A stretch of 64,000 nucleotides of DNA, from positions 62,001 through 126,000 of the forward strand of contig JBEKTW010000011.1 in NCBI GenBank assembly GCA_049515655.1, written 5' to 3'. This document shows, piece by piece, positions 33,554-41,075 of this stretch; position 1 is the first letter of the stretch; each line of letters begins with the position of its first letter. Source of the stretch: JBEKTW01 sp049515655 (GTDB lineage Bacteria; Bacteroidota; Ignavibacteria; UBA10030; SZUA-254). The position numbers were made by a program, and so were the translations under genes. The notes under the pieces were generated by a model. It was not told the origin of the DNA and searched no databases. It saw only the letters and a program-made list of their open reading frames with translations.

Positions 33554-34374
33554 ACCTGAGTTTCGCCGGCATACGTCGCAAGACGGAATTTTCGCCCAAT
33601 CACGTTGTAAATGACCTCCTCATCATTAACCGAACGGCCAATGTGCTCAGGGAACTCGGGGCGGAGGTAACGATGTACGATGAGGGAGTAATTTCGGCGG
33701 AAGGTATCAAGGAGAAACTCATTTTTTCCATGGTCCAGGGGCCCATCGGTACAAACACGCTCGCGAAAATTGAAGAGGGGGGAGCGTTTGCCATCAATTC
33801 GGCGAAAAGCGTGATGAATTGTTACCGCATCAACATGGTGAACCTGCTTCCGGCGGCCGGTGTGCCGTTTCCGAAGAGCGTGATTGTTCCGACGGATTCC
33901 GAAGTGAACGGAAGGGAAGCCGGGTTCAGTTCTTCCAAACTCTGGATCAAGCGGGGAGATGTGCATGCCGTCCACAAGGAAGACGTAACGTTGGCCCGCA
34001 CTGACGAAGAAGAGCGAAATCTCCTCAAGGAATTCCACGAGCGGGGTATCATGCAGGCCATCCTGCAGGACCACGTCGAAGGAGACACGGTGAAGTTTTA
34101 TGCGGTTCGGGAGTCGAATCTGTTCCATTGGTATTATCTGAATGGCGTAAACCATACCAGATTCGATGAACAAAGACTTCACCGAATCGCGATCGATTCC
34201 GCAGAGGCACTGGGTTTGTTTGTCTTTGGCGGCGATGCGATCATCGGGCTGGATGGGAGCATTACGATTATTGATATTAATGACTGGCCCAGCTTTGCTC
34301 CTATACGTGAGGAAGCGAGCCGGCACATCGCACAACTCATCTATCGAAAAGCGAAAGAACACTCTCATGAATGA
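33550..34374 (+). CDS. ATP-grasp protein, inositol-phosphate-kinase (ITPK)-like
   Basis: A 274-residue protein with an ATP-grasp layout: nucleotide-binding Lys in LWIKRGDVHAV (about 131-141), ILQDHVEGDTVKFYAV (171-186), and metal ligands D229 (FGGDAIIG), D242 and N244 in IIDINDWPSF. The last motif and the hinge resemble eukaryotic inositol 1,3,4-trisphosphate 5/6-kinases (DINxFP) as well as RimK-type ligases. Given the inositol genes around it, a kinase acting on an inositol compound or a ligase adding an amino acid to an amino-inositol are both possible. ATGA overlap with the upstream gene. Confidence 0.75.
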   Translation: MNLSFAGIRRKTEFSPNHVVNDLLIINRTANVLRELGAEVTMYDEGVISAEGIKEKLIFSMVQGPIGTNTLAKIEEGGAFAINSAKSVMNCYRINMVNLLPAAGVPFPKSVIVPTDSEVNGREAGFSSSKLWIKRGDVHAVHKEDVTLARTDEEERNLLKEFHERGIMQAILQDHVEGDTVKFYAVRESNLFHWYYLNGVNHTRFDEQRLHRIAIDSAEALGLFVFGGDAIIGLDGSITIIDINDWPSFAPIREEASRHIAQLIYRKAKEHSHE

Positions 34375-35719
34375 AACGTTGACACGAAAAGCATCGATCC
34401 GAACGTCGATCCCCGGACCGAAATCGAAAGAGATTTTTGATTTTGAACAAAAATATATTTCTCCAGGTATCCAGACAATCGCGACCCTGTCGCAAATCGT
34501 CATGGAGAAGGGGGACGGCTGTGTTGTCCAGGATGTTGACGGAAACCGCTACATCGATTTTTTTGCCGGCGTTGCCGTTGCCAGCCTGGGATACAATCAT
34601 CCCCGGTACGTCAGAGCTCTGCAGGAGCAGGTGTCGAAGATTCACGTCGGAAGTTTCACGTCGAATGTCCGTGCGCAGCTGTCGAAGTTGCTGGCGGATA
34701 ACGCGGTTGGAGACCTTCGGCGAACGCAGTACTACAGTGGCGGCGCGGAAGCGGTGGAGGCGGCACTGCGTCTTGCGCGTTCGTACACAAAGAAATCGGA
34801 AGTGATGGGATTTTGGGGCGGATTTCATGGTAAAACGCTCGGCGTGCTTGGGCTCATCGGCGATGATTTCAAGCATCAACTCGGTCCGCTGCCGTTCGGG
34901 GTGTACAATACGCCGTATGCCGATTGCCGGCGGTGCCCGCTGAACGATACGTTTCCGGAGTGCGAATGGGCGTGCATAGATTTCATCCGGAAAAAAATCA
35001 AAGTGGAAACGACGAACAACATCGCTGCGATTATCGTTGAGCCGATTCAGGGAACCAACGGAAACGTGGTTCCACCTCTGGGGTTCCTCAAAGAGCTCCG
35101 TCGTCTTGCCGACGAGATCGGCGCCGTTTTGATCGCCGATGAAATGATCACGGGCTTTGGTCGGACCGGTAAGATGTTCGGCTGTCAGCATGATGACGTG
35201 GTCCCGGACATCATTACGATCGGAAAGAGTTTTGGGGGTGGGTATCCCATGACGGGCTTGATGTCAAGGGAGGAGATTATTTTCTCGAAACCGTTCGCGA
35301 ATCCGAGCGGTAGCTCCTCAAGTTACGGCGGTAATCCGTTGGCGTCTGCCGCGGCGTACGCGACCGTGAGAACAATTGTCGAGGATAGATTGGTCGAGAA
35401 TTCGGCAAAGGTCGGGAAGTTCATGTTGAACAAGCTCATGACGTTCAAGGAGAAGTTTCCGTTTGTCGGCGATGTTCGGGGTAAGGGACTCCTCATCGGT
35501 GTGGAGCTTGTGAAGAACAGGGTCACGAAGGAGAAGCTCGACAAGCAGACCTGTCGCCTGATATTCCACGAGTGCCTCAAACGTGGGCTGATCGTGATGG
35601 GATACAATCCCGATATCCGTATCAATCCACCGCTGATCATCGATGAAGCCACGGCCGACGAGGGAATCGAAATCATGAGCGAAGCTTTTAGCAGTGTCGC
35701 AGATCGAATCAACCTATAA
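34367..35719 (+). CDS. Class III aminotransferase (PLP-dependent)
   Basis: A 450-residue fold-type I class III aminotransferase. PLP Lys is K287 in TIGKSFGGGYP; the FADEMITGFGRTGK-type segment and GGNPLASAAA are present (here IADEMITGFGRTG). A four-Cys group C187-x2-C190-x8-C199-x3-C203 sits in a loop also seen in some archaeal and GABA-type members. In context it may aminate a keto-inositol formed by the neighbouring Gfo/Idh/MocA enzyme. The start at 34367 (MNETLTRKAS) overlaps the ATP-grasp gene by 8 nt; an upstream extension would be an out-of-frame shadow. Confidence 0.9.
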   Translation: MNETLTRKASIRTSIPGPKSKEIFDFEQKYISPGIQTIATLSQIVMEKGDGCVVQDVDGNRYIDFFAGVAVASLGYNHPRYVRALQEQVSKIHVGSFTSNVRAQLSKLLADNAVGDLRRTQYYSGGAEAVEAALRLARSYTKKSEVMGFWGGFHGKTLGVLGLIGDDFKHQLGPLPFGVYNTPYADCRRCPLNDTFPECEWACIDFIRKKIKVETTNNIAAIIVEPIQGTNGNVVPPLGFLKELRRLADEIGAVLIADEMITGFGRTGKMFGCQHDDVVPDIITIGKSFGGGYPMTGLMSREEIIFSKPFANPSGSSSSYGGNPLASAAAYATVRTIVEDRLVENSAKVGKFMLNKLMTFKEKFPFVGDVRGKGLLIGVELVKNRVTKEKLDKQTCRLIFHECLKRGLIVMGYNPDIRINPPLIIDEATADEGIEIMSEAFSSVADRINL

Positions 35720-36605
35720 AGGGCGCGACGTTGAAGAAACGATAGACATATATTTCTATCGTCCGCTCGGGTATATCGTGGCGTTGGCCTGCAAAAGTCT
35801 GCGGGTGACGCCCAATGCTGTGACCATCTCCAGCATCCTCATCGGGGTGGCGTGTGGACATTTGTTGTACTACCCCGATATTGCTCTCAACGGTTGGGGT
35901 TTGCTCCTGTGGGTGATCGCCGATGTTCTCGACAGTGCCGACGGTCAACTTGCCCGGATGACCAATCACGAGTCCAAATTCGGCAGGATTCTGGATGGAT
36001 TGGCGACAAATATCATATTCATAAGCATCTACGGGCATCTTTTTGCGCGTGTAGTCGCTGCCGGAGAGTCTCCGTGGCTCTTCATTCTTGTTCTTGCGAG
36101 CGCTTTCAGTCATTCGATCCAGAGTGCCCTTGCCGATTACTACCGTAACGCGTACCTCAAATTTGTGGTTGACCCATCAAGGTCTGAGCTCGAGCGGTCA
36201 ACGGAGGTTCGGGCTGAATACCAATCAATCTCGTTCTCTCAACATCCTTTCCGAAAGTTCCTTTTGCGCATTTACCTCAATTATACGGTCGAACAAGAAT
36301 TGTTTTCGAAAAATTTTCAGGCATTGCGCAATCGAGTCGACGAGAAATTCGGCCAACATGTCCCGGAGTGGCTTTCCGAAGAGTACCGGCGCACGAACAA
36401 ACCTCTCATCAAGTACTACGCGATGCTCACGACGAATACGCGCGTGATCATCATGGCAGTGTGCGTTTTGATGAATCAGGTACAATTGTACTTCTGGGCA
36501 GAAGTGGTCGGTCTTGATGCAGTGATGATCATTGTGGCTGTGTACCAGGAGCGTCTAAGCAAAATGCTCCTGCGGCGAATCGACATGGAAACGGGAGCTG
36601 CGTGA
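35694..36605 (+). CDS. CDP-alcohol phosphotransferase family protein (second), atypical motif
   Basis: A 303-residue membrane protein with D80-S-A-D83-G-x2-A87-R88-x8-G97-x3-D101, but the last Asp of the family signature is Thr (T105, codon ACA at 36006). In characterised members that Asp acts as or near the catalytic base, so this enzyme may be altered in activity or acceptor. It is longer than the first copy owing to a soluble central region (about 150-235). GTG start at 35694 overlaps the aminotransferase by 26 nt. Confidence 0.85.
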   Translation: MSQIESTYKGRDVEETIDIYFYRPLGYIVALACKSLRVTPNAVTISSILIGVACGHLLYYPDIALNGWGLLLWVIADVLDSADGQLARMTNHESKFGRILDGLATNIIFISIYGHLFARVVAAGESPWLFILVLASAFSHSIQSALADYYRNAYLKFVVDPSRSELERSTEVRAEYQSISFSQHPFRKFLLRIYLNYTVEQELFSKNFQALRNRVDEKFGQHVPEWLSEEYRRTNKPLIKYYAMLTTNTRVIIMAVCVLMNQVQLYFWAEVVGLDAVMIIVAVYQERLSKMLLRRIDMETGAA

Positions 36606-37621
36606 TGCTGCGGGGCGCGCTCATTGGACTTGGCAATATCGCAGTACGCGGTCACATCCCGGCGTATCTCACGGACCAGGAACTGGCTTCGAACATGGAA
36701 CTTGTAGCAGTTATGGATACCGTTGAGGCCAATCGCGAAAAGGCATCTCAATGCTTGCCGAACGCCCGGTTTTACACTGACATCGCGTCGCTCTTTGAAC
36801 ATGAGCGGCTCGATTTTGTCGATATATGTACACCGCCTTCGACGCATTACGATTATATCCGTGCCTGTTGCTCAAGAGGTCTCCACATTCTGTGTGAAAA
36901 GCCCCTGACCGAAAGTTACATAACTTCGGCCCAGTTGGTGAATGTGATCCGCGGGTCAGAGGTGGCGTTCGTACCCTGTCATCAATACAAGTATTCACCG
37001 CTGTGGAAATCAATCCATGATAGTATATCATCTGGTGCCGTAGGCCACGTGGCGTTGGCCCAATTCAACGTCTTCCGTTTGCAGGCAGACACCGGCAGCG
37101 AATCTTGGAACCCGGCCTGGCGCACGAACCGGAATCATAGCGGCGGCGGGATCCTGGTCGATACAGGAGCCCACTACTTCTATCTGGCGCAGTATTTCTT
37201 CGGCATGCCGACACGGGTTTCTGCACTGCTGCGGACACTGAAGCATCATGAATACGGGGTTGAAGACACTGCCGTGGTCATCCTGGAATATGACGGGATG
37301 TTGATGTCGGTGAATCTTACGTGGGCGGCGGGCCAAAGGGCAAATAGTGTTTCCATTGTAGGAACGGAGGGACGTCTGGTCTACGACGGCGCGAAGCTCA
37401 CGCTCACGAATGCGAATGGTTTCAAAGAAATCCCCATGCCGGACGTCTCGGACAAGCAGCAGTACATTCGATGGTACGCATCGTTGTTCAAAGAATTCAT
37501 TCGAAGGGTTGAGGTGAAGGACACGGGGGATGATCTGCTGGTCGAGGCATTAAATGTCATGAAGCTGCTCGACCTCAGCTATCGTGCTTCCGAGAAGCGG
37601 GCAGTGATGCAAGTGTCGTGA
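36602..37621 (+). CDS. Gfo/Idh/MocA family oxidoreductase (putative inositol/sugar dehydrogenase)
   Basis: A 339-residue NAD(P)-dependent dehydrogenase: N-terminal Rossmann motif ALIGLGNIAVRGH, DICTPPSTHYDYI, and the family catalytic Lys in LCEKPLTES (about 100), followed by the GFO C-terminal beta-sheet domain with GGGILVDTGAHYF. Many members oxidise inositols or sugars at one hydroxyl. Position between an aminotransferase and inositol synthase suggests an inositol-level substrate. The GTG at 36602 overlaps the previous stop (GTGA); an ATG one codon later is equally possible. Confidence 0.9.
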   Translation: MMLRGALIGLGNIAVRGHIPAYLTDQELASNMELVAVMDTVEANREKASQCLPNARFYTDIASLFEHERLDFVDICTPPSTHYDYIRACCSRGLHILCEKPLTESYITSAQLVNVIRGSEVAFVPCHQYKYSPLWKSIHDSISSGAVGHVALAQFNVFRLQADTGSESWNPAWRTNRNHSGGGILVDTGAHYFYLAQYFFGMPTRVSALLRTLKHHEYGVEDTAVVILEYDGMLMSVNLTWAAGQRANSVSIVGTEGRLVYDGAKLTLTNANGFKEIPMPDVSDKQQYIRWYASLFKEFIRRVEVKDTGDDLLVEALNVMKLLDLSYRASEKRAVMQVS

Positions 37622-38316
37622 ATCGTTCTCTCCGGGAAATGAAAGCAATTCTCTTTGACTTCGGTGGGACGATTGATACCGATGGCGTTCACTGGAGCGA
37701 AAAATTCTGGGAAGTCTATGGGCGTTTCAATATCCGGGTTCCAAGGCAGGATTTTGAGCGGGCCTTCGTTCAAGCGGATGAAGAATTGATGAAAGAAGGC
37801 ATTTCACGGGCAACGTTCCATGATATTCTCTTCAAGCAACTTTCAAAACAATTCCTTATTTTAAAGCTGAACGGGGACCATGGCCTGCTTCGGACGGTGA
37901 CGGATGCATGTTACCGGGATGTCTGGAATGTCGTCAACAACGCGAAGAAGATCTTGCAGGAACTATTACCCTTCTACACATTGGGAGTAGTTTCAAATTT
38001 CTACGGTAACCTGGATGTTGTTTGTCGAGAATTCGGGTTGGAGAAAATCTTTCACGCAATGATAGACTCGGCCGTCGTCGGCATCCGGAAGCCTGACCCG
38101 GGGATTTTCTCCCTCGCACTGAGGCAGCTCGGCGCAAGCCCGCACGAATCATTTGTTCTTGGCGATTCTTACGAGCGCGACGTCGTTCCGTCAAAAAAGC
38201 TTGGTTGTTCGACAATTTGGCTCTATGGCAAGAGCTGGAATGTCCCGTCGAATACCGAGGCGGCGGATTTCACAATTCACCGATTTGAAGAAGTAAAGAT
38301 GATTGTACTCGGATAA
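37618..38316 (+). CDS. HAD-family hydrolase with atypical motif I
   Basis: A 232-residue haloacid-dehalogenase-superfamily protein with an alpha-helical cap. Motif I reads LFDFGGTIDTDG, keeping the nucleophile Asp but with Gly where phosphatases have the second, acid/base Asp. Motif II (VVSNFYGN) and motif III/IV (RKPDPGIF, VLGDSYERDV) are normal. It would be the cluster's candidate inositol-phosphate phosphatase, but the missing Asp makes this uncertain. GTG start chosen because it overlaps the previous stop; MKAILFDFGG seven codons later is an alternative without a usable ribosome site. Confidence 0.82.
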   Translation: MNRSLREMKAILFDFGGTIDTDGVHWSEKFWEVYGRFNIRVPRQDFERAFVQADEELMKEGISRATFHDILFKQLSKQFLILKLNGDHGLLRTVTDACYRDVWNVVNNAKKILQELLPFYTLGVVSNFYGNLDVVCREFGLEKIFHAMIDSAVVGIRKPDPGIFSLALRQLGASPHESFVLGDSYERDVVPSKKLGCSTIWLYGKSWNVPSNTEAADFTIHRFEEVKMIVLG

Positions 38317-38331
38317 AGGAAGAATGTGGTT

Positions 38332-39648
38332 ATGCAAGCTCGAAACACAATTCAAGAACCGAAAGGGAAACTTGGAGTTCTGATTGTCGGCTTCAACGGC
38401 GCAGTTGCTACAACGTTTCTTTCGGGCGTAATGGCGGTAAGAACGGGACTGGCCCGGCCGATAGGTTCGTTGACGCAAATGGGTACGATTCGCATCGGCA
38501 AACGCACGGCGCATGAAACTCCTATGATCAAAGATTTTATTGAGCTCGCCGGCCTCGACGACTTCGTCTTTGGCGGCTGGGATATTCGTAACGAAAACTG
38601 CTACGAATCCGCCGTCGAGGCGGGAGTGCTGCACAGTGGGCATCTGGACAAAATCAAAAAAGAGCTTCAGGCGCTTCGACCGATGAAAGCCGTGTTCGAT
38701 CAATTTTACGTGAAGCGGTTAAAAGGTACGCACGTGAAGAAAGGGAAGTCCAAGTTCGATTTGATGGAACAGTTGCGCGAGGACATCCGGTCGTTCAAGG
38801 CTGACAAAAAGGTTGACCGCTGTGTGCTCATCTGGTGCGGAAGCACGGAAACTTTTATCAGCCTCAACGGCGTCCATAAGAGCACCAAGAAGTTTGAGGA
38901 GGGGATGAAAAACAACCATGTCCACATCTCACCCAGCATGTTATACGCGTACGCCGCGCTGATGGAGGGTGTTCCCTTCGCGAATGGAGCGCCCAACCTG
39001 ACGGTCGATATGGCCGCCATGATGGAGCTTGCCAGGAAAAAAGGAGTACCGATCGCGGGAAAGGATTTTAAAACCGGTCAGACACTCCTTAAGACGGTCA
39101 TTGCTCCCATGCTGAAAGCTCGATCGCTCGGGCTCAGCGGCTGGTTTTCCAGTAATATTCTCGGTAATCGCGACGGGGAGGTGCTCGACGACCCGGGTTC
39201 GTTCAAGACGAAAGAAGAGAGCAAACTGTCTGTGCTCGAAGGAATCCTCCAGTCGGACCTTTATCCCGAGCTCTACAAAGATTATTATCACAAGGTTCGC
39301 ATTAATTACTATCCTCCACGTGGTGACAACAAGGAGAGCTGGGACAATATCGATATTTTTGGTTGGCTTGGTTATCCCATGCAGATAAAAGTCAATTTCC
39401 TGTGCCGTGATTCGATTCTCGCCGCGCCGATTGTGCTCGACCTGGTGTTATTCATGGACCTTGCACAGCGCGCGGGCATGAAGGGAATCCAGGAGTGGCT
39501 TTCATTTTATTTCAAGAGCCCGATGTGCGCCCCCGAGTTGTATCCCGAGCACGACTTGTTTATCCAATTGATGAAGCTCAAGAACACGTTGCGGTATCTC
39601 AAGGGCGAAGATATGATTACACATCTGGGCCTGGAGTATTACGATTGA
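38332..39648 (+). CDS. ino1: myo-Inositol-1-phosphate synthase
   Basis: A 438-residue NAD-dependent synthase that cyclises glucose-6-phosphate to 1L-myo-inositol-1-phosphate. It has N-terminal Rossmann GVLIVGFNGAVATTF, internal VPFANGAPNLTVDM, KDFKTGQTLLKTV, the Lys-containing catalytic stretch SGWFSSNILGNRDGEVLDD...KTKEESKLS (quoted in part), and the C-terminal LVLFMDLAQRAG. It ends the nine-gene cluster and gives it its likely starting metabolite. ATG at 38332 preferred; a GTG two codons upstream is possible. AAGGAAG lies ahead. Confidence 0.95.
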   Translation: MQARNTIQEPKGKLGVLIVGFNGAVATTFLSGVMAVRTGLARPIGSLTQMGTIRIGKRTAHETPMIKDFIELAGLDDFVFGGWDIRNENCYESAVEAGVLHSGHLDKIKKELQALRPMKAVFDQFYVKRLKGTHVKKGKSKFDLMEQLREDIRSFKADKKVDRCVLIWCGSTETFISLNGVHKSTKKFEEGMKNNHVHISPSMLYAYAALMEGVPFANGAPNLTVDMAAMMELARKKGVPIAGKDFKTGQTLLKTVIAPMLKARSLGLSGWFSSNILGNRDGEVLDDPGSFKTKEESKLSVLEGILQSDLYPELYKDYYHKVRINYYPPRGDNKESWDNIDIFGWLGYPMQIKVNFLCRDSILAAPIVLDLVLFMDLAQRAGMKGIQEWLSFYFKSPMCAPELYPEHDLFIQLMKLKNTLRYLKGEDMITHLGLEYYD

Positions 39649-39654
39649 ATCTCG

Positions 39655-39669
39655 GTCCGGTGACCGGAC
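39655..39669 (+). repeat. Small hairpin just after ino1
   Basis: GTCCGG, loop TGA, CCGGAC, 7 nt beyond the ino1 stop. No T-run follows, so a terminator role is weakly supported at best. Confidence 0.35.
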
Positions 39670-39741
39670 AAGAGCAGTTGTACATAAAACGAATCCACAT
39701 ACTTTTCTTCACATCCACTTCTCCTGATAAAGGGAAAAAAC

Positions 39742-40449
39742 ATGACACCCCGAACTGAATATGACGTAATGCAGGACGAACAGCTCAACCGGCTTATGGG
39801 CGTCCAGCAAGACGTCTGGCGGGTTTTCCGCATCATGGCTGAGTTTGTTGAGGGCTTTTCCGCACTTTCGAAACTGGGCCCGTGCGTCTCAATTTTCGGT
39901 TCTGCGCGCGTCAAGCCGAACACGCCGTATTATCGCCTCGCGAAGTCTGTGGCGAAGGAATTTGCGAAAGCAGGATACGGGGTTATCTCCGGCGGCGGTC
40001 CCGGCGTCATGGAGGCGGCAAACCGCGGGGCGCGTGAAGCGGCAAGCGCGTCGGCCGGTCTCGCGATCGACTTGCCGTTCGAAGAGAAAGCGAATCCGTA
40101 TATCGATCCCGACAAGCTCATCAGGTTCAAACATTTTTATGTCCGGAAAGTGATGTTCATGAAATATGCACAGGGCTTCATTGTGCTTCCCGGCGGCTTT
40201 GGAACAATGGATGAGATGTTTGAAGCTATCACCTTGATTCAAACCCGAAAGATCACTCCCTTTCCCGTAGTTCTCATGGGACGCGAATACTGGGGCGGGT
40301 TGGTTTCGTGGATGAAAACGACAATGCTTTCTACGGGGATGATCTCTAAACCAGATCTGGAGTTCTTTTCCATTACCGACGACCCGAAAGCAGCCGTCGC
40401 CTTCGTGAAGAAATTCTACAAGAAAGCGGAACACGGCCCCAATTTCTGA
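39742..40449 (+). CDS. LOG-family (TIGR00730) Rossmann-fold protein
   Basis: A 235-residue protein of the LOG/lysine-decarboxylase-like family, whose tested members are nucleoside-5'-monophosphate phosphoribohydrolases (cytokinin-activating in some bacteria and plants). The signature GGGPGVMEAANRGA (about 89-102) and PGGFGTMDEMFE (about 152-163) are both present. AGGGAAA precedes the ATG. It is slightly longer than LOG enzymes owing to an N-terminal helical region. No partner genes are evident. Confidence 0.9.
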   Translation: MTPRTEYDVMQDEQLNRLMGVQQDVWRVFRIMAEFVEGFSALSKLGPCVSIFGSARVKPNTPYYRLAKSVAKEFAKAGYGVISGGGPGVMEAANRGAREAASASAGLAIDLPFEEKANPYIDPDKLIRFKHFYVRKVMFMKYAQGFIVLPGGFGTMDEMFEAITLIQTRKITPFPVVLMGREYWGGLVSWMKTTMLSTGMISKPDLEFFSITDDPKAAVAFVKKFYKKAEHGPNF

Positions 40450-40535
40450 GAGTGATTCTTGGCATCTTGGGCAATTTGAAAACTTCGGGCGGATTCCCCT
40501 CTTAGGTTCCTGATGAAGAAATTCTCTGGTAAGCT

Positions 40536-41075
40536 ATGTCTTTGAAACCCTGGAAGAAACTCCAGCAGATCTTTGAGTTGAAGAATCCCTGGTGGACGTA
40601 CCGGAGAGATGACGTCCTCCTGCCAACCGGAAAACAAGGCGAGTATCACCTTGTTCATACCAACGGATCGAGCATGGTCATCCCGCTCCTCGACGACGGC
40701 AAAATGATTCTCGTAAACCAGTTTCGCTATCTTGCGGGCAAAGAAAGCATCGAGTTTCCCTGTGGCGCCGTCAAGGAGGGGTCCAACTATGAACAAACCG
40801 CGGTGCAGGAGCTCGCGGAAGAAACGGGTTTTCAGGCACGGGACCTGAAATGGATTGCGGAATTCAACCCGTATAATGGCGTCACAGATGAGATCTGCAG
40901 AGTCTTTGCCGCACGAAATCTCTACCCGGTCGAAGCTACGCCCGATGAAACGGAAGAGCTTGAACACGTCCGTGTTTCCATTGGAGAATTTGAACGCATG
41001 GTTCAATCAGGAGAAATCTGGGATGGTATGACACTTGCAGCGTGGGCGCTGGCAAAAGGCAAAATCCTCCCATGA
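40536..41075 (+). CDS. Nudix hydrolase (ADP-ribose pyrophosphatase-like)
   Basis: A 179-residue NUDIX protein with layout of ADP-ribose pyrophosphatases (N-terminal beta domain, VNQFRYLAGKESIEFPCG). The Nudix box reads GAVKEGSNYEQTAVQELAEETGF: the ExxEE metal core is intact, but the first Glu (GX5E) is Ser and the Arg of REUXEE is Gln, so activity may be modified. Stop overlaps the following gene start by ATGA. Confidence 0.88.
   Translation: MSLKPWKKLQQIFELKNPWWTYRRDDVLLPTGKQGEYHLVHTNGSSMVIPLLDDGKMILVNQFRYLAGKESIEFPCGAVKEGSNYEQTAVQELAEETGFQARDLKWIAEFNPYNGVTDEICRVFAARNLYPVEATPDETEELEHVRVSIGEFERMVQSGEIWDGMTLAAWALAKGKILP

Noticed and set aside
34925..34980. Four-Cys group in the class III aminotransferase as a new metal site
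   Set aside because: Similar Cys-rich loops occur in known archaeal and GABA-type members, so it is not special to this cluster.
31728..36605. Phosphonate (aminoethylphosphonate, PntC-like) pathway reading of nucleotidyltransferase + CDP-alcohol transferase + aminotransferase
   Set aside because: No phosphoenolpyruvate mutase or phosphonopyruvate decarboxylase gene is present, while inositol-1-phosphate synthase is.
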